From Gymnorhina tibicen (taxonomy: Eukaryota; Chordata; Aves; Passeriformes; Artamidae): a stretch of DNA of 64,000 nucleotides. The notes beneath the pieces are model-generated. The model saw only the letters and a program-made list of their open reading frames with translations, did not search any database and was not told the origin of the DNA. How positions within the stretch are numbered: position 1 is the first letter of the stretch; the number at the start of each line of letters is the position of its first letter. A program made the translations under genes and the position numbers. The stretch covers positions 935,275-999,274 of the forward strand of contig VXAZ01009496.1 in assembly GCA_013399875.1 (NCBI GenBank). The letters run 5' to 3'. This document shows positions 1 through 11,400 of this stretch, piece by piece.

Positions 1-3000
1 TCTTAACTGATGAGAAACAGTAACTTTAATCCTGATATGATGAGTCAGAAATCAGACAAATGAGAGGCATCTTTCAGCTTGTGGAGCTGGGACCCACTCA
101 TGCTCTGAATGTCAGTCTGCTATTTGTGACTGTATAATATACAGAACTTGGCTCCGTGCCCCCATTCCACACAAAGCAAGGGAATGAAAGCTGAAGGCCC
201 TCAAAAATGAAGGAACTTTTGCATGTGTATTGTTAAAAGATTCTGCCTGAAGATCTTTCTGGCTTTTTTTAAACTTGCTATATTGAATGTTAGTTTTCCT
301 GGACTTAGTCTTAAATTTGACTAGCTTGACTAATGAGATGAAAATAAGAGCAGTTTCAAAGTTCAGAGTCACCTGAATTATTAAGAATGAATGATAACCC
401 TTCAATGTAACTGATTTTCCATAGCCACAAACCAGAGAACTTTTCATTGGAATGATAGTGCACTTCCACTGCAAAGTAGTCTCTCCCCACAATCTACAGG
501 ATCCACTATCATGACCACCACACCTACAAGATACCCAAATTGTAAGGTGAATTACTACTACCTGCTCCCCAGAAGAAAACACTAGCTTATACCTGCCAGA
601 TGAACTGGCAGCTGGCAACTCAATGCACCACAAAGACCTTATGCAAATAGGCTCTTAACAAATGGGTATTCTGGCTTCCTGTTCCCACTGCATTTAAATC
701 TAACACCTCTGACTTCCACTCCCCAACTCAGCTGGCTCTTGGACTTAGTCTTTGTTCCTGCCCAGTTCAGACTGCTTAATACACACATATACACACACAC
801 AATTTTCATTATTTACATATTTTATCACAGCAAATATTAATTACATGTATTTAATCAAAGACATTGCTTCCAGTTTGCTTGCAAACAGACCTGTTTTGGC
901 TGCGTCATGTCAAGCAAAAGAAGTCACACATTTCTGTGTCACAGACTTTATTCTTTTGATTGCCAAATATATATCCCCATCCTCTCACTGAGGGAGGATA
1001 AGATTAATAGTATAGCAAGTATATATACTGCTGCCCTGAATGTTCAGTACTGCCAAGTGTTTTCTTAAGTTAGGCTGCACCTAAACAAAAGTTAGCATGC
1101 CTAGCTATTTCAAATAAATGAAGTAATTGCTCTTTCAATTTGAAAAGTTTAGCAAAAAATTGGCTTTTACTTGTCATTAAGTGCAACCATGTATAAACCC
1201 TGCCAGTCCAGTAAATTTTTTTAATAGAAATTTCTGAAACTATTATAGTGAAATACACAAGAAAAAAATTAGTAAAAAACAACAAACCAAAACAAACAAA
1301 AACCCCAGGGGCTATATAAGCAAACAGCAAAATTAAGCACTCTTGAAAGTGTTTTGCTCCAGTAGGAGGGAAAGACATACCTGTGGGAAACTGAAGCAGA
1401 TCTGATGGAAGCATACAGCTGGCAGAAAATGCCTATTGCTGAATGCTTTAAAAATACACCATTTAAAAAAAAAGAAGTATTCAAATACATTATTTACGGT
1501 CATGCAGTAACAGCTAACGAGACAAAAAATAAGAAGAAACTTCATTATCTATCTCAAGAGAGTAATGAAATACAGGGAGTTTTAGACCAACTCCTCTCAG
1601 ATCTGTCCACATCCTACTCACATCATCAAGCTCCATCAAATTAATTTATTAATGACTAAAACACAGAACGTTTTATTACTAACAGTCACTTGCCTAATGA
1701 ATATAGGATATCGAGTGTGCCAAGATTCTATGATTAAATTATATTTCTTCAACTGCTACATGTATCACTGAAAAGTGAAATAGGCTTAGAGAGAAGTAGA
1801 AGTAGTTTGAGAGAAATATAAATAGTTTGCTTCATGAAAACAGCAACCTTAAGCTGTATTCTTTCACCTTGTAAAATGAAGGAGCAGGTAAGGGTTTAGA
1901 AATGCTAGCACTAACTGATATATCTAAGATTTTGTCTCTATACTAAGAAGTCCCATTTCTTGTGCGTTTGTGGGTGTGTGTGTGTGCTTACCCTAGGCAG
2001 AAGTAGTTTCCAGAGGCTGGGAAAAACTCCCAGGTGTGAGAGCTCATGCTACAGGTTATTCCCCCCAGAATTACTTGCAAAGAAAGAGCATGACAGAATT
2101 CTAGCATTTGATCAGTTCTAGTTTACTGAAATGTGTAATTTTGAAGAGAATACTACTCGTCTTATTTGCTGCTTTGCCCCTTTACTACAGCCAGACTGAA
2201 ATTAGCTGTGGGGGATCCCTAAGCAAGTGGCCTGGACTGGAAAAGCTTCCTATAGGGCAAGCTCTATCAATTACAGCTTTTTAAAAACAATACTAGCTAT
2301 TGTTTACCTATTTTTTGCAGGTGTTTTCAGTTTTTAGATTCTTCTAAATACAGCTAAGTGAAGTCTCTCTATTTTTTTTCTGGAATGACAGAGTATGTAA
2401 AAGCCTCTCAAGGCCGCAAAACCTTTCATATATTAAGTAAACTTGAGCGGTATTTATTTATAACTGAAGATACAAAGTTCACTAGAGAGGACTCAGTTCT
2501 TTAATTTGCCAACAGGATGACTAATCAGCAAGTATGTGCTGGCCAGACCATGGCAGCCATTCAGCTGTGCACTAATCAGACAGTACACACTATCTGAATA
2601 TTCCACAGGGATGATCACAATTCTCAGTGGAAGATGGGAGGCTACTGAAGCAGAGGTGGGAAAGAGTGTGGGGAGACAAAGGAAGCAAATCCCCAGGAAT
2701 TTAGGCACAGTGTATCCTGCTGCTCCTTGGACAATTTGTGATCTTTCCTAATGTGGAGAATTCACAAAATTATTTTATTAGACAGTGTGAACTAGCAAGA
2801 TTAGTTCAGACATGGCATCTGGGGTAAGCAGCTATTGGTGATGGCTGACTTCATAAGAATATTCCAGGTTGATTTTGGAAAGCTGCCAAGTCACTCACAG
2901 AAATGTACCATCCATCAGGACAACTTATTAAATCCATTGCTATTTCTGTTCATCTATTCTTCAAGCTTAAGAATCCTAATTTATGGCCAATAGAGGTTTT

Positions 3001-4549
3001 TGCTTTTTAAGCAAACAAAACTCTATAGCTTCTGACCAGAAATTTTTGCTATTCAGATAGCTCTTTGAATATCACTACTTTTGCTCCAGCCTGTACAGCA
3101 GTTGTACCAAATGCAATTGTAGGCTAGAGAAGACCTTTTTGATTCTTTCCTGCTTTTGCTGAACAATTCAGATATCTTGAAAAGAGCAGGCAGTATGCTG
3201 GCAGGAAAGTACCTTCTCCTTATTTTTCCTGCTAATTTCAGTGGCACGTACGATGGCATGTGCTGGGAATGGCTGACTAAGCCTCATTCTCTCGTTGCCA
3301 TTCTAATCACGATTGTATTTGTATCTAATATAATTGAAGTAATACTGATCCTGGTTTGTTGTAGTCTTTATCTTTAGTGTTTTACTATTTGAGCTCCATC
3401 AGTTGCTCTCCATCTGGAAGGTATGACTTCAAGTTTAAATACCTTTCAAGGCTTATTTCTGATGGTCTTCCAAGAATACATATTACAAGTAACTGTTACA
3501 AGTGCACAAATAAATGTTTACTCTTTTCTTCTGGGCATCTCATGCTGTAGGAAACAAATCCACATATTACTGTGCTGGCGCATAGGGACATGACAAAAGG
3601 CGTCACTTAAATTCCAAATATCTTCACAGCTTATGCAAAATCTAATCACCAGATGAAAAATCTTTCTCTGAGAAGTTTGCTTCATTCTCAGCTTTGATTA
3701 CACTCACAAGGATCAATTTACCTGAATCAGACCTGGCAAAATCTGCAGTAAGACCTCCAGAATCCAAGCAATGCTGTAAGAAATCCCAGGCCACTAGGCC
3801 ACACCAGTGATCCAAAGGCCAAATGCCATTTGAGTTACTCCTTGGTGAGGTCGATACAAATCAGCTGAGAGCAACAAGAACAGGCTATTGACCTACATTT
3901 TACCTTTGCAATTTAAAACCAAACTTTACTTCAGCCTTACCTATGCCTGAACCAGACATGCTTCACCTGGCTCAAGTTCTTTGTGCTTATATTCTGGATA
4001 AGTACATACTTCTGAATGCCTCTCAAACAAATGGCTGCCTTCTATTTGTCAGTATCACCAGCTATGTAGAAAATGTTCTAAGTTTATGTAAGAATGCACA
4101 AATCTAATAACAGGTGTCTGCTGCCATAGAAGTACTGTTAAAAGAAATAAATTTAAAAAATAACTAAAAGAGAGATTTCATCCTTGAGAATAACCAACTC
4201 AACTACACCTTATCCTGCAAATTCACCTAGCTATAAGTGGAACACCAACACAGACAATGCAGTTGTTTACGTTTGGATAACCGAGACACTCTTCACCTTC
4301 TCGTCTCCCCCTCCCAAAACATCCGATCTGTTTTTCCACAAGTGGTTAGTGAAGTTTGGCTGATAAATGGATGTTGATTCTCTGAACTGCCTGTAACCAG
4401 AAAGATGATCAGCAGTTCAAGTGTCAACTTGATAATCCAGAAAACAAACAGTAAAACCTGTTTATCACCCTCTTTGCCCTATATTTACCCAAGGCACATT
4501 TTTAAACACAGCCTGCTGGTGGGAACACCTTTTCCAACTGGCTAGCAAG

Positions 4550-4573
4550 GTGCATGGTTCACTCACCATGCAC
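4550..4573. repeat. Short perfect hairpin
   Basis: Arms gtgcatggt and accatgcac, 9 bases each, separated by the 6-base loop tcactc. The arms do not extend further. No terminator or RNA-gene role is implied in this vertebrate context. Confidence 0.6.
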
Positions 4574-7227
4574 GAAAAAATATTATCTAAGCAATCAAAA
4601 TCCTTAAAATTCTACATACCTAAGTTTTCAATCGAAAATCTTATACTGCCTTGGAGTTTTTAACACAGTATTTTTAATGCCATCCTGAGAATTCTCTACC
4701 TCTTTTCAGTGCAATGTATTAAGACATAAAATAATTCTTCCTCTCTCATTGAAGAATGAGCTTCCCTTAATAATAAATTAAAAAACTCATTTATTTATAA
4801 TAAACATATATAATTGAATGGACAGGTGTATGTCAGTTGGAATGATCAACATGAATAACAGGGACACCAACAGAATGAGGATGAACCTTTTAAGCCTTCA
4901 ATTATCATACTTTTTCATACAAGAAATGTCACAGCCTATTAGCAGTATAACAGATGCCTTCATGACAAATTCAGATAAAAACTGTGAATGGAAATAAACT
5001 CACTACAGCACTGATTCTGGCACAGGTGCAGGGGAATTTAAAATGGGTTATTCAGCTATGACACAGGAAGTGAAAAATATAGGCCTAATTTAATGGTTCC
5101 TTTAAGGAGATGTCACTCATTCTTTCATATTAATACTTTTCACTCAGCATCCCATTTCACTGTTACAGACAGGTCATATATTTGCAGTTCTTTTAGAAAT
5201 TAGGAGATTAGAGGCTGAATCCTCTTCTTGTGTAATTGTTTCATTGCTGCTTCTGCTTATCACCTTGGACGTATTTCTTTCTGTCAAACAGCAGAGTCAC
5301 TGTGCTTGAATGTATCAGGACAGCCAAACAGCTGTGACTGCACTAATGCAAAGGTATTTATGGAAACAAAATGCACAGTAAAAACATGCATTTATTTTTC
5401 CAAGCAGGGCTCATTACTTGGTGGCATTCTTTTAATACCATGATTTATGATACGCAGTATAATTTAAATTTAGTTTAGCTGTAGTCTCAACAAGGAATCA
5501 AGTAGGACAGTTGGGAGTGAGGGTAAATGTGATTCTTGCCAAGAGAAAGGATTTTTTATTTTCTCTTTTTAAAAGCCTGATACAAGTGGAAAGACTCCAA
5601 CTGACCGTTGTTTGGTCCATCTCATAGCCCTTGCCTTTATTTATAACTCCTGTTTTTCTTACTTCTGGTTTCTATGGCTTTTTTTTGTTTTGTTTTGTTT
5701 TTGTTTTTGCCTTTGCCTTACTAACTTGTTCCTTTCTCATTGTTACATTCTTTTTCTGCCCTGGTTATCTTCCTCCTACAAAGAAAGACGATATTTATCT
5801 TCTTGTGGTTTCCTGCACACCCTTACAATGTACCAAACATGCAGCTCTAAAACAACTGAACAGATTAAAAAGTGATGAGCCATTCACATGCACATTCACC
5901 TACCCCCACTGTTGGCTTTCCTTAGTCACCTTTCCCAAAAATAACATTTAAAATATTTGCTTCAATTTTCATTACATTTCAGATCAGAAGGGATTGTCAT
6001 ATCATTTTTAGCAACACTCACCCTGGCAAATTTAAACTGAATTAGGTATTACTTTCTCTAAAAGAACTGATATCAAGCTGTCCCAAGCTTCTTCAATGGC
6101 ACAACATGGATCCCATAGCCTGTTCCTAAATTGTGCTGAGGTGATCCCAGTAGGAAAATCAGGCTTGCTGCTTTCTGCAAATTAATCTGAAAGTCTGCTT
6201 AGTCCAAAAACCACATACCATGATCAGATTTTAAGGGCATGATCAGAGATATCAGGCAGAAATACAAAAAAAGAAAAGACCCTCTGATCAGTAGAAGACA
6301 ATAGCCCCTCTTATCTAACATTCCTCTTCAGTTTACAGTTGTCTGTGGACTGGGAAGAAAAAGCCCTGATGCTATAGGAGATCAACAGAAACCTCCAAAT
6401 GACAAGATCATGCAGAAGGATAGCGATCAGCATAAACATACAATACTGTATGCATTTGTACCTCTGGGTGTATATTTTATTCTTGCAAGGAAGACTTCTT
6501 GGGCAGAAGAGAGTACAAGCAGGTACTGAATACACCAATTACAAAATGCTGGCAGCTGTGTGCCAAAGTAAAGAGAAGTAAGGAATTTGACAATCCATTT
6601 AAAGCCAAAAAGTTTGTTCACAGTAAAACATCCTTCTAAGTGTCGCTGCCTGCCCAGTGGCTTCAATGTTCTCAGTATCTCTTTTCTTATCAAACCGCGA
6701 CTTCCAGTAGTACAGTTTCAGGAACTGCGTCCCACATTAACCACAAACAGCTGTTGTCTCAATAGACAGTAATTGCCACTTGCAAGAATACAGTCACACA
6801 TCTATTTTTTACTAATTATTGTATTTTCAGTAATCCCAGTACCAGATTATAATTTTTTTTTCTTTCTTTAGGACAATTCATTCCTTGCATTGTACTTTCC
6901 AATTTGCTGAAATGTTAATAATTCATCCTGTTAGCTTTTCTGTGATAAATTCTACATGGTCATGAGTACATCTACTCCTCCATAACAGCTTTTAAACTTG
7001 TCCAGCAGCTTTAGTCTCAACAAATAAAAGGGAAGCATCTCAAAAAATATTAAGTAGTTACATATCATGTGAAAATAAGACTCTGGTAGAGTGCCATAAC
7101 CAAGTGAAAAGTTCAGATACTCAACTGTACTAGATACCAATTAACTCACATGAGAGATACCAAGAAGTAGGCTTCATTGTTTTTGATGTTCCCAAAACAT
7201 TTTGCGTTTATTTCTATTGTCTGAAGT

Positions 7228-7253
7228 GATATCAGTGTGCCCACACTGATATC
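7228..7253. repeat. 26-base perfect palindrome
   Basis: Arms gatatcagtgtg and cacactgatatc, 12 bases each, with only two bases (cc) between them. It lies in upstream DNA about 1.2 kb before the ASPH promoter. Function unknown. Confidence 0.7.
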
Positions 7254-7738
7254 CTGTTAGTTGACTAAGCATCTAAGTGCAAATCCCATTAAAAAATACT
7301 GATTAATGCTCTCCAGTAAATCACTGTTTCTTGTTAGCTTCATGGCATTACTATCCAAAACACAGTGCCGACCTTTGATTTGAGAAAAGGCTTCCTTCTC
7401 CACACATCCACTTGCAAAGGCTCTGATTTGCAATATTGTTTGTTTTGACCTGAAACACTGTATTTATGGTCAGGACTCAAAGGTGGGTTCTGCTTTTTTC
7501 TTTCAGACTTTTAGTGTTATGCCAAACTGGTATTTAACCCAGCCCCAAACTGAATCATCCATACCAAGAGGCATCCCAAACTCCTGCAAAAAAAGAGACT
7601 TATTTTGTCACAGGCAATTAGAAGTATTTTTAAAGCCTCAAAAAAGCCTTGTTGGGGAACTTATTGTCTGATACGACGAACTTTAAACCCTTTCACTGTG
7701 CTGATTGCAAAGGCGCTCTCTGGAAGGTTTGACAAGCT

Positions 7739-8068
7739 CTGGCATGGAATCAGTCACAGAACGGGTCAGGTTGGAAGGGACCACAGTGGGTCATCCGGTC
7801 CACCCTCCCTGCTCAGGCAGGGTCATCCTACAGCACATGGCACAGGATTGTGTCTGGACGGTTCTGGAATATCTCCAGTGAGGGAGACTCCACAACCTCT
7901 CTGTTCCAGTGCTGGGTGACCCACACAATAAAGAAGTTCTTCCTTATGTTCAGGTGGACCTTTCTGTGCATCAGTTTCTGCCCATTGCTTCCTGTCCTAT
8001 TGTTCGGCATCGTCGAAAAGAGGCTGGCTCCATCCTCTTGGCCGTTAGATTTTTATACACACCGATAA
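7739..8068 (-). mobile_element. CR1 LINE 3' fragment, antisense to ASPH
   Basis: The + strand shows the reverse complement of a typical avian CR1 tail: a 'ggtcaggttggaagggacc' motif followed by 'tccctgctcaggcagggtcatcc'-type sequence. The minus-strand frame near 7850-7930 keeps the hallmark end of the CR1 reverse-transcriptase ORF (T-Q-H-W-N, then [10 protein letters not shown]), with a small deletion relative to the usual W-N-R-L-P. It is 5' truncated, as is normal for CR1. Its right end lies about 80 bases from the TATA-like sequence of the ASPH promoter. Confidence 0.88.
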
Positions 8069-8196
8069 TGTTTCCCACAGTCGGGGGTTTAACTGGATGC
8101 GGAGCGCGGTTTAAGACACAGGACGGGATGCTTTAGGCGGTGTCGCCATATAAATGACGCCCTGCCGCCCACCCCGCTCCCCCTCCCCCTCCCCGA

Positions 8197-8278
8197 NNNN
8201 NNNNNNNNNNNNNNNNNNNNNNNNNNNNNNNNNNNNNNNNNNNNNNNNNNNNNNNNNNNNNNNNNNNNNNNNNNNNNN
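8197..8278. other. Assembly gap (82 N)
   Basis: A run of N within the GC-rich promoter and probable 5' UTR. The flanks are C-rich (ccccctccccct on the left), so this is most likely sequence lost to GC bias. Confidence 0.95.
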
Positions 8279-8405
8279 TCTTTACTCGGGGTCGCGCTGC
8301 CGTGGCCTCAGCGCGCTCCCGCCGCACGCAGGGCTCGGGTGCCGGCGGCGGCGGCTCCCGACGCGCTCCCGCTCCGCCCCCCTGCGCTGCCCGACGGGAG
8401 GTACG

Positions 8406-8466
8406 ATGGCTTCCCGCAAGAGTTCCAGGGCCGCCGGCGGCAGCCCCAGCCCCGGCTCCAAGAGAG
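8406..8466 (+). CDS. ASPH: ASPH first coding exon (cytosolic N-terminus)
   Basis: The ATG at 8406 has a strong Kozak context (A at -3, G at +4). Twenty codons, [20 protein letters not shown], plus one base before the donor AGAGAG|GTGAGT at 8467. The basic, Ser/Gly-rich start and its Lys-Arg end parallel the human start, which also runs straight into E-T-K-H-G-G in the next exon; this one is shorter. It joins in frame to 24999. The encoded segment faces the cytosol. Confidence 0.9.
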
Positions 8467-11400
8467 GTGAGTAGCGCCGCTGCTGCCAGAGTGAGGCAGT
8501 AGCTCTGCGGGGCAGGGGCGGGGGCTCCAGCAGCGGCCGGAGCCGGGGGAAGGGAAGGGGCGGATGCCGCCCCTGCCCGCGATGCGGGGCAGCCGGCAGG
8601 CGAAGCGCTGGGATGCTGCGCCTTCTCCCCGCCTTTCCCGCCCTTCACTTCCCTCCCGCCGCCCCCCTCTGGTTCCTCCCGCGCTGCGGGAGCTGGGGAG
8701 AGGGACGCAGGGATAGATGGCCGTGATGTGTCCCTCGCGTTTCCGCCGTTCCCTTTCGGGGAGTTCACGTGGAGGGGAAAGTTGTCCGACCTGGGTGGCG
8801 GGGATGCCCCTCGAAGGCTCCCCAGAAGGGATGAGATGAGCGCCGGGCAGGCCTCAGCATCTGTGGGTGTCCCCTGAGACCTCTCCCTCCGGGAGATGGG
8901 GCTAGAACCGGGATGCCCTAGTCTCAGTCTTTGTTATTCTCGTATCCAAACTTGGACGTGGAATATCTCCTTAGACTGACCTGGTTAGGTCAAAATTATC
9001 AGATCTGTTGTAGATGGAGCACCTAAGCTGCTGGTTTCTTAACTATCGAGGCAAGGGAGAAGAATCTCAGAAAAATGCAAGCAGGAGGTTGTTTTGAGGC
9101 AGTGATCCCACGCCCCCCACCTCGCCGATAAATAACCTTGCCAAACCTGACTGTTCACGGACCGCTGTGTGTGGACAGTTTATGTAGGGTAAGTTTTATG
9201 TGCACTGGCATTTCTCAGCATAGCAATACACTCCTCAAAGAGGGAAAAAAGTGTCTACTTCTGGAGTCACTATGCAGCCATGCACCCTGTACTGGAGAAA
9301 GGAGGTGTTTTTCTCACAGACTGAGCGTTTTGTATCGTAGCTTCTTTGTATTTGAGCTTGGTGTGCACAGGGCTCCAGTGATAAAAGGTGGTGACGACAC
9401 AGAAATGATATCTGTTGTCCCTCTTTGAATATAGCAATAATAGCGAGAACAGTGTTCATTAAAGGATGAATCATATAGGATTAGTTTACCTATCACATGA
9501 TTAATTAAGAGTGCAAGATTTCAAATATACTTAAGCTTAAAAGAGTTTAGAGATTATATTGTAATGTTTGTAGAAGGGGGTTTTTTATTTGATTTTTAAA
9601 TCCTTTTTTCAATTGCTGACCTATGCTGTGCAGTCTATGTTAATTACAGTTTTTGCTTGGACTGGAGGTGCTGTTATGATCACCCAGTATTAAGCATGCT
9701 GAATACAGACTTTCAATTTTAATGCCTTAAAAACATGCATCCCTGTTGTAATTTTGAGTACTGAATATGGTAGTTGTTATTTTAAACATCACTTTAAACA
9801 TTTGTCAATGGCTGAAAAATAAATTTATCAGTAAACTGAATCTCTGACTGAATAAAAAAAGCATTCCATGGGTTTTTATTTGTAGTCTGAGTAAAATTTT
9901 CTCTCTTTATATTAAAAGATGTCTTTGAGGAGATGAACCAGTATGGGTAATGTGTTAGGCACTCTGCTAACATGTAACCTCTTAAATTTGTTAGTATATG
10001 ACACTCCTATTTAGAACCCTTTGGACAACCATAGGAATTACAGCATATTTTCATAGTTGCAGCTGCAGAAAGAGGTAAGGGATGGTAACTCCTGTATGAA
10101 TAAAGGAACAGCTGGAGGAGCAGAGTCCTCACATCAGCCAGCAAGCTCTCCACAGTCAAGAGATGTGAAAATGAGATGAGGAAATGATTTTGAGATGGCA
10201 AGTAATTGAGACTGGGAAGTATGCAAACCTCAAGTCTGAGGCAGTTTTTGCTTGATAGAAGTATTCACTTTCACAGCAGTTCTTGAGAGAGGATGTGGTT
10301 TCTTGCCAAGGCCTTGCTCATAGCTCTCAAACCACTGAGGCTAACAGCTTATTTCAAAATCTGTGCACTCAAGACAATGCCAGCATCTGAATCTAGTAAT
10401 CTGCTTTTAGGTTTCTGCATCAGAAAATATTTACAGTAATATACAAATAGATTAAGTCCAAAATAGTTCTAACTATAGTTTATATAGGTGTTTTTGGGTA
10501 CACTCTAATGTCAGAAGTGGAACTAAACATCTTTTAGAAATAGAACTCTAGCTTTTACTTTCAGAAGTCATATACTAGGAGCTGTCAAATCAGTCCTAAT
10601 TTTAAAAAAAATCTTTATATTAGTTTTGTACTGCTACTCATGCTTTGAAAATTACATTTACAGAATTGTATGACTATACCTTTGATTTTATTTAAAGTAC
10701 AGAAGTGAAAACCAGGGAAAAATTTGACAGTTTGGGGATACTTAGAGAGGGAAACGTGTGCTTGTTATTATCTTTACTGGAAAATTTGGCTGCTTGTTAC
10801 TAGCCTGCAGAATCCATTGTAAAGACGTGGCCTCTCAAAAGGAAGAATATCAGTTTTAAACACTAGATGAAGTAAGAGAGAGTTGCTGCATTGTTACTTG
10901 AAGCATCATTAGATGAAGGACAGTTTTGTTACAGAAACAAATGCATAACACCTGGTCATGAATCAACTCCCTCAAATTTCATGAGATGTGAAATGTGGAA
11001 ATGTCTTGGGCATTAGCAGGTGCCTGTGACGAAGCCTTCTGGCAACACTGAGGATCAGCAGCCCAGCTACTTTTCAAATACAGATGGCTGAAAAAATATG
11101 GATTACTTTGTAAGCTATGCTTACCTATAGAAGTCCAGACCGTAAGACAGCTATCATTATGTTGCTGTGTGGGTGTATCGTGTCTTACAGTATGTAAGTG
11201 AGGACTTACTTAAACATAATTCTTATTGAAGGTAAGTTGTGCAATAATTTTTTTCTTTGCATTTCTGATGGTTAAGTGGGAGAGGAGTTCTCCATTAAGC
11301 TAGGCACCATACAAACTACACATTTCCAAAGAAAGGCATCGTCTCTATGTACAGACAACTGTATTTTATATTAAAAAACCCATAGTCCTACCTCAGCTAG

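Larger units (their letters stand above)
1..7738. other. Upstream intergenic DNA, no supported gene
   Basis: AT-rich sequence with short unrelated open frames on both strands, none with a recognisable domain, exon borders or promoter. The longest is a 173-codon minus-strand frame at 112-633, which looks compositionally random to me. Small features inside: a GT dinucleotide run near 1974-1986, T/G low complexity near 5683-5706, and perfect inverted repeats at 4550-4573 and 7228-7253. Confidence 0.7.
8090..8900. promoter_or_regulatory. ASPH: CpG-island promoter region of ASPH (P1-type)
   Basis: An abrupt change from AT-rich DNA to sequence dense in CpG and C/G runs, centred on the first coding exon. 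A TATAAAT stands at 8149-8155, about 250 bases before the start codon, and C-rich Sp1-like tracts lie at 8170-8195. A GC box, GGGGCGGGGG, sits at 8515-8524 just inside intron 1, with another GGGGCGG near 8557. The transcription start cannot be fixed because 82 bases at 8197-8278 are missing. Known for the human locus: the ubiquitous promoter is GC-rich and Sp1-dependent, which fits. Island borders are by eye. Confidence 0.75.

Noticed and set aside
112..633. 173-codon minus-strand open frame
   Set aside because: Longest frame upstream of the gene, but no domain, no start context or exon borders, and the composition looks random.
8133..8768. Long minus-strand and overlapping plus-strand frames across the CpG island
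   Set aside because: GC-rich DNA lacks stop codons by composition, and the frames run through the N gap.
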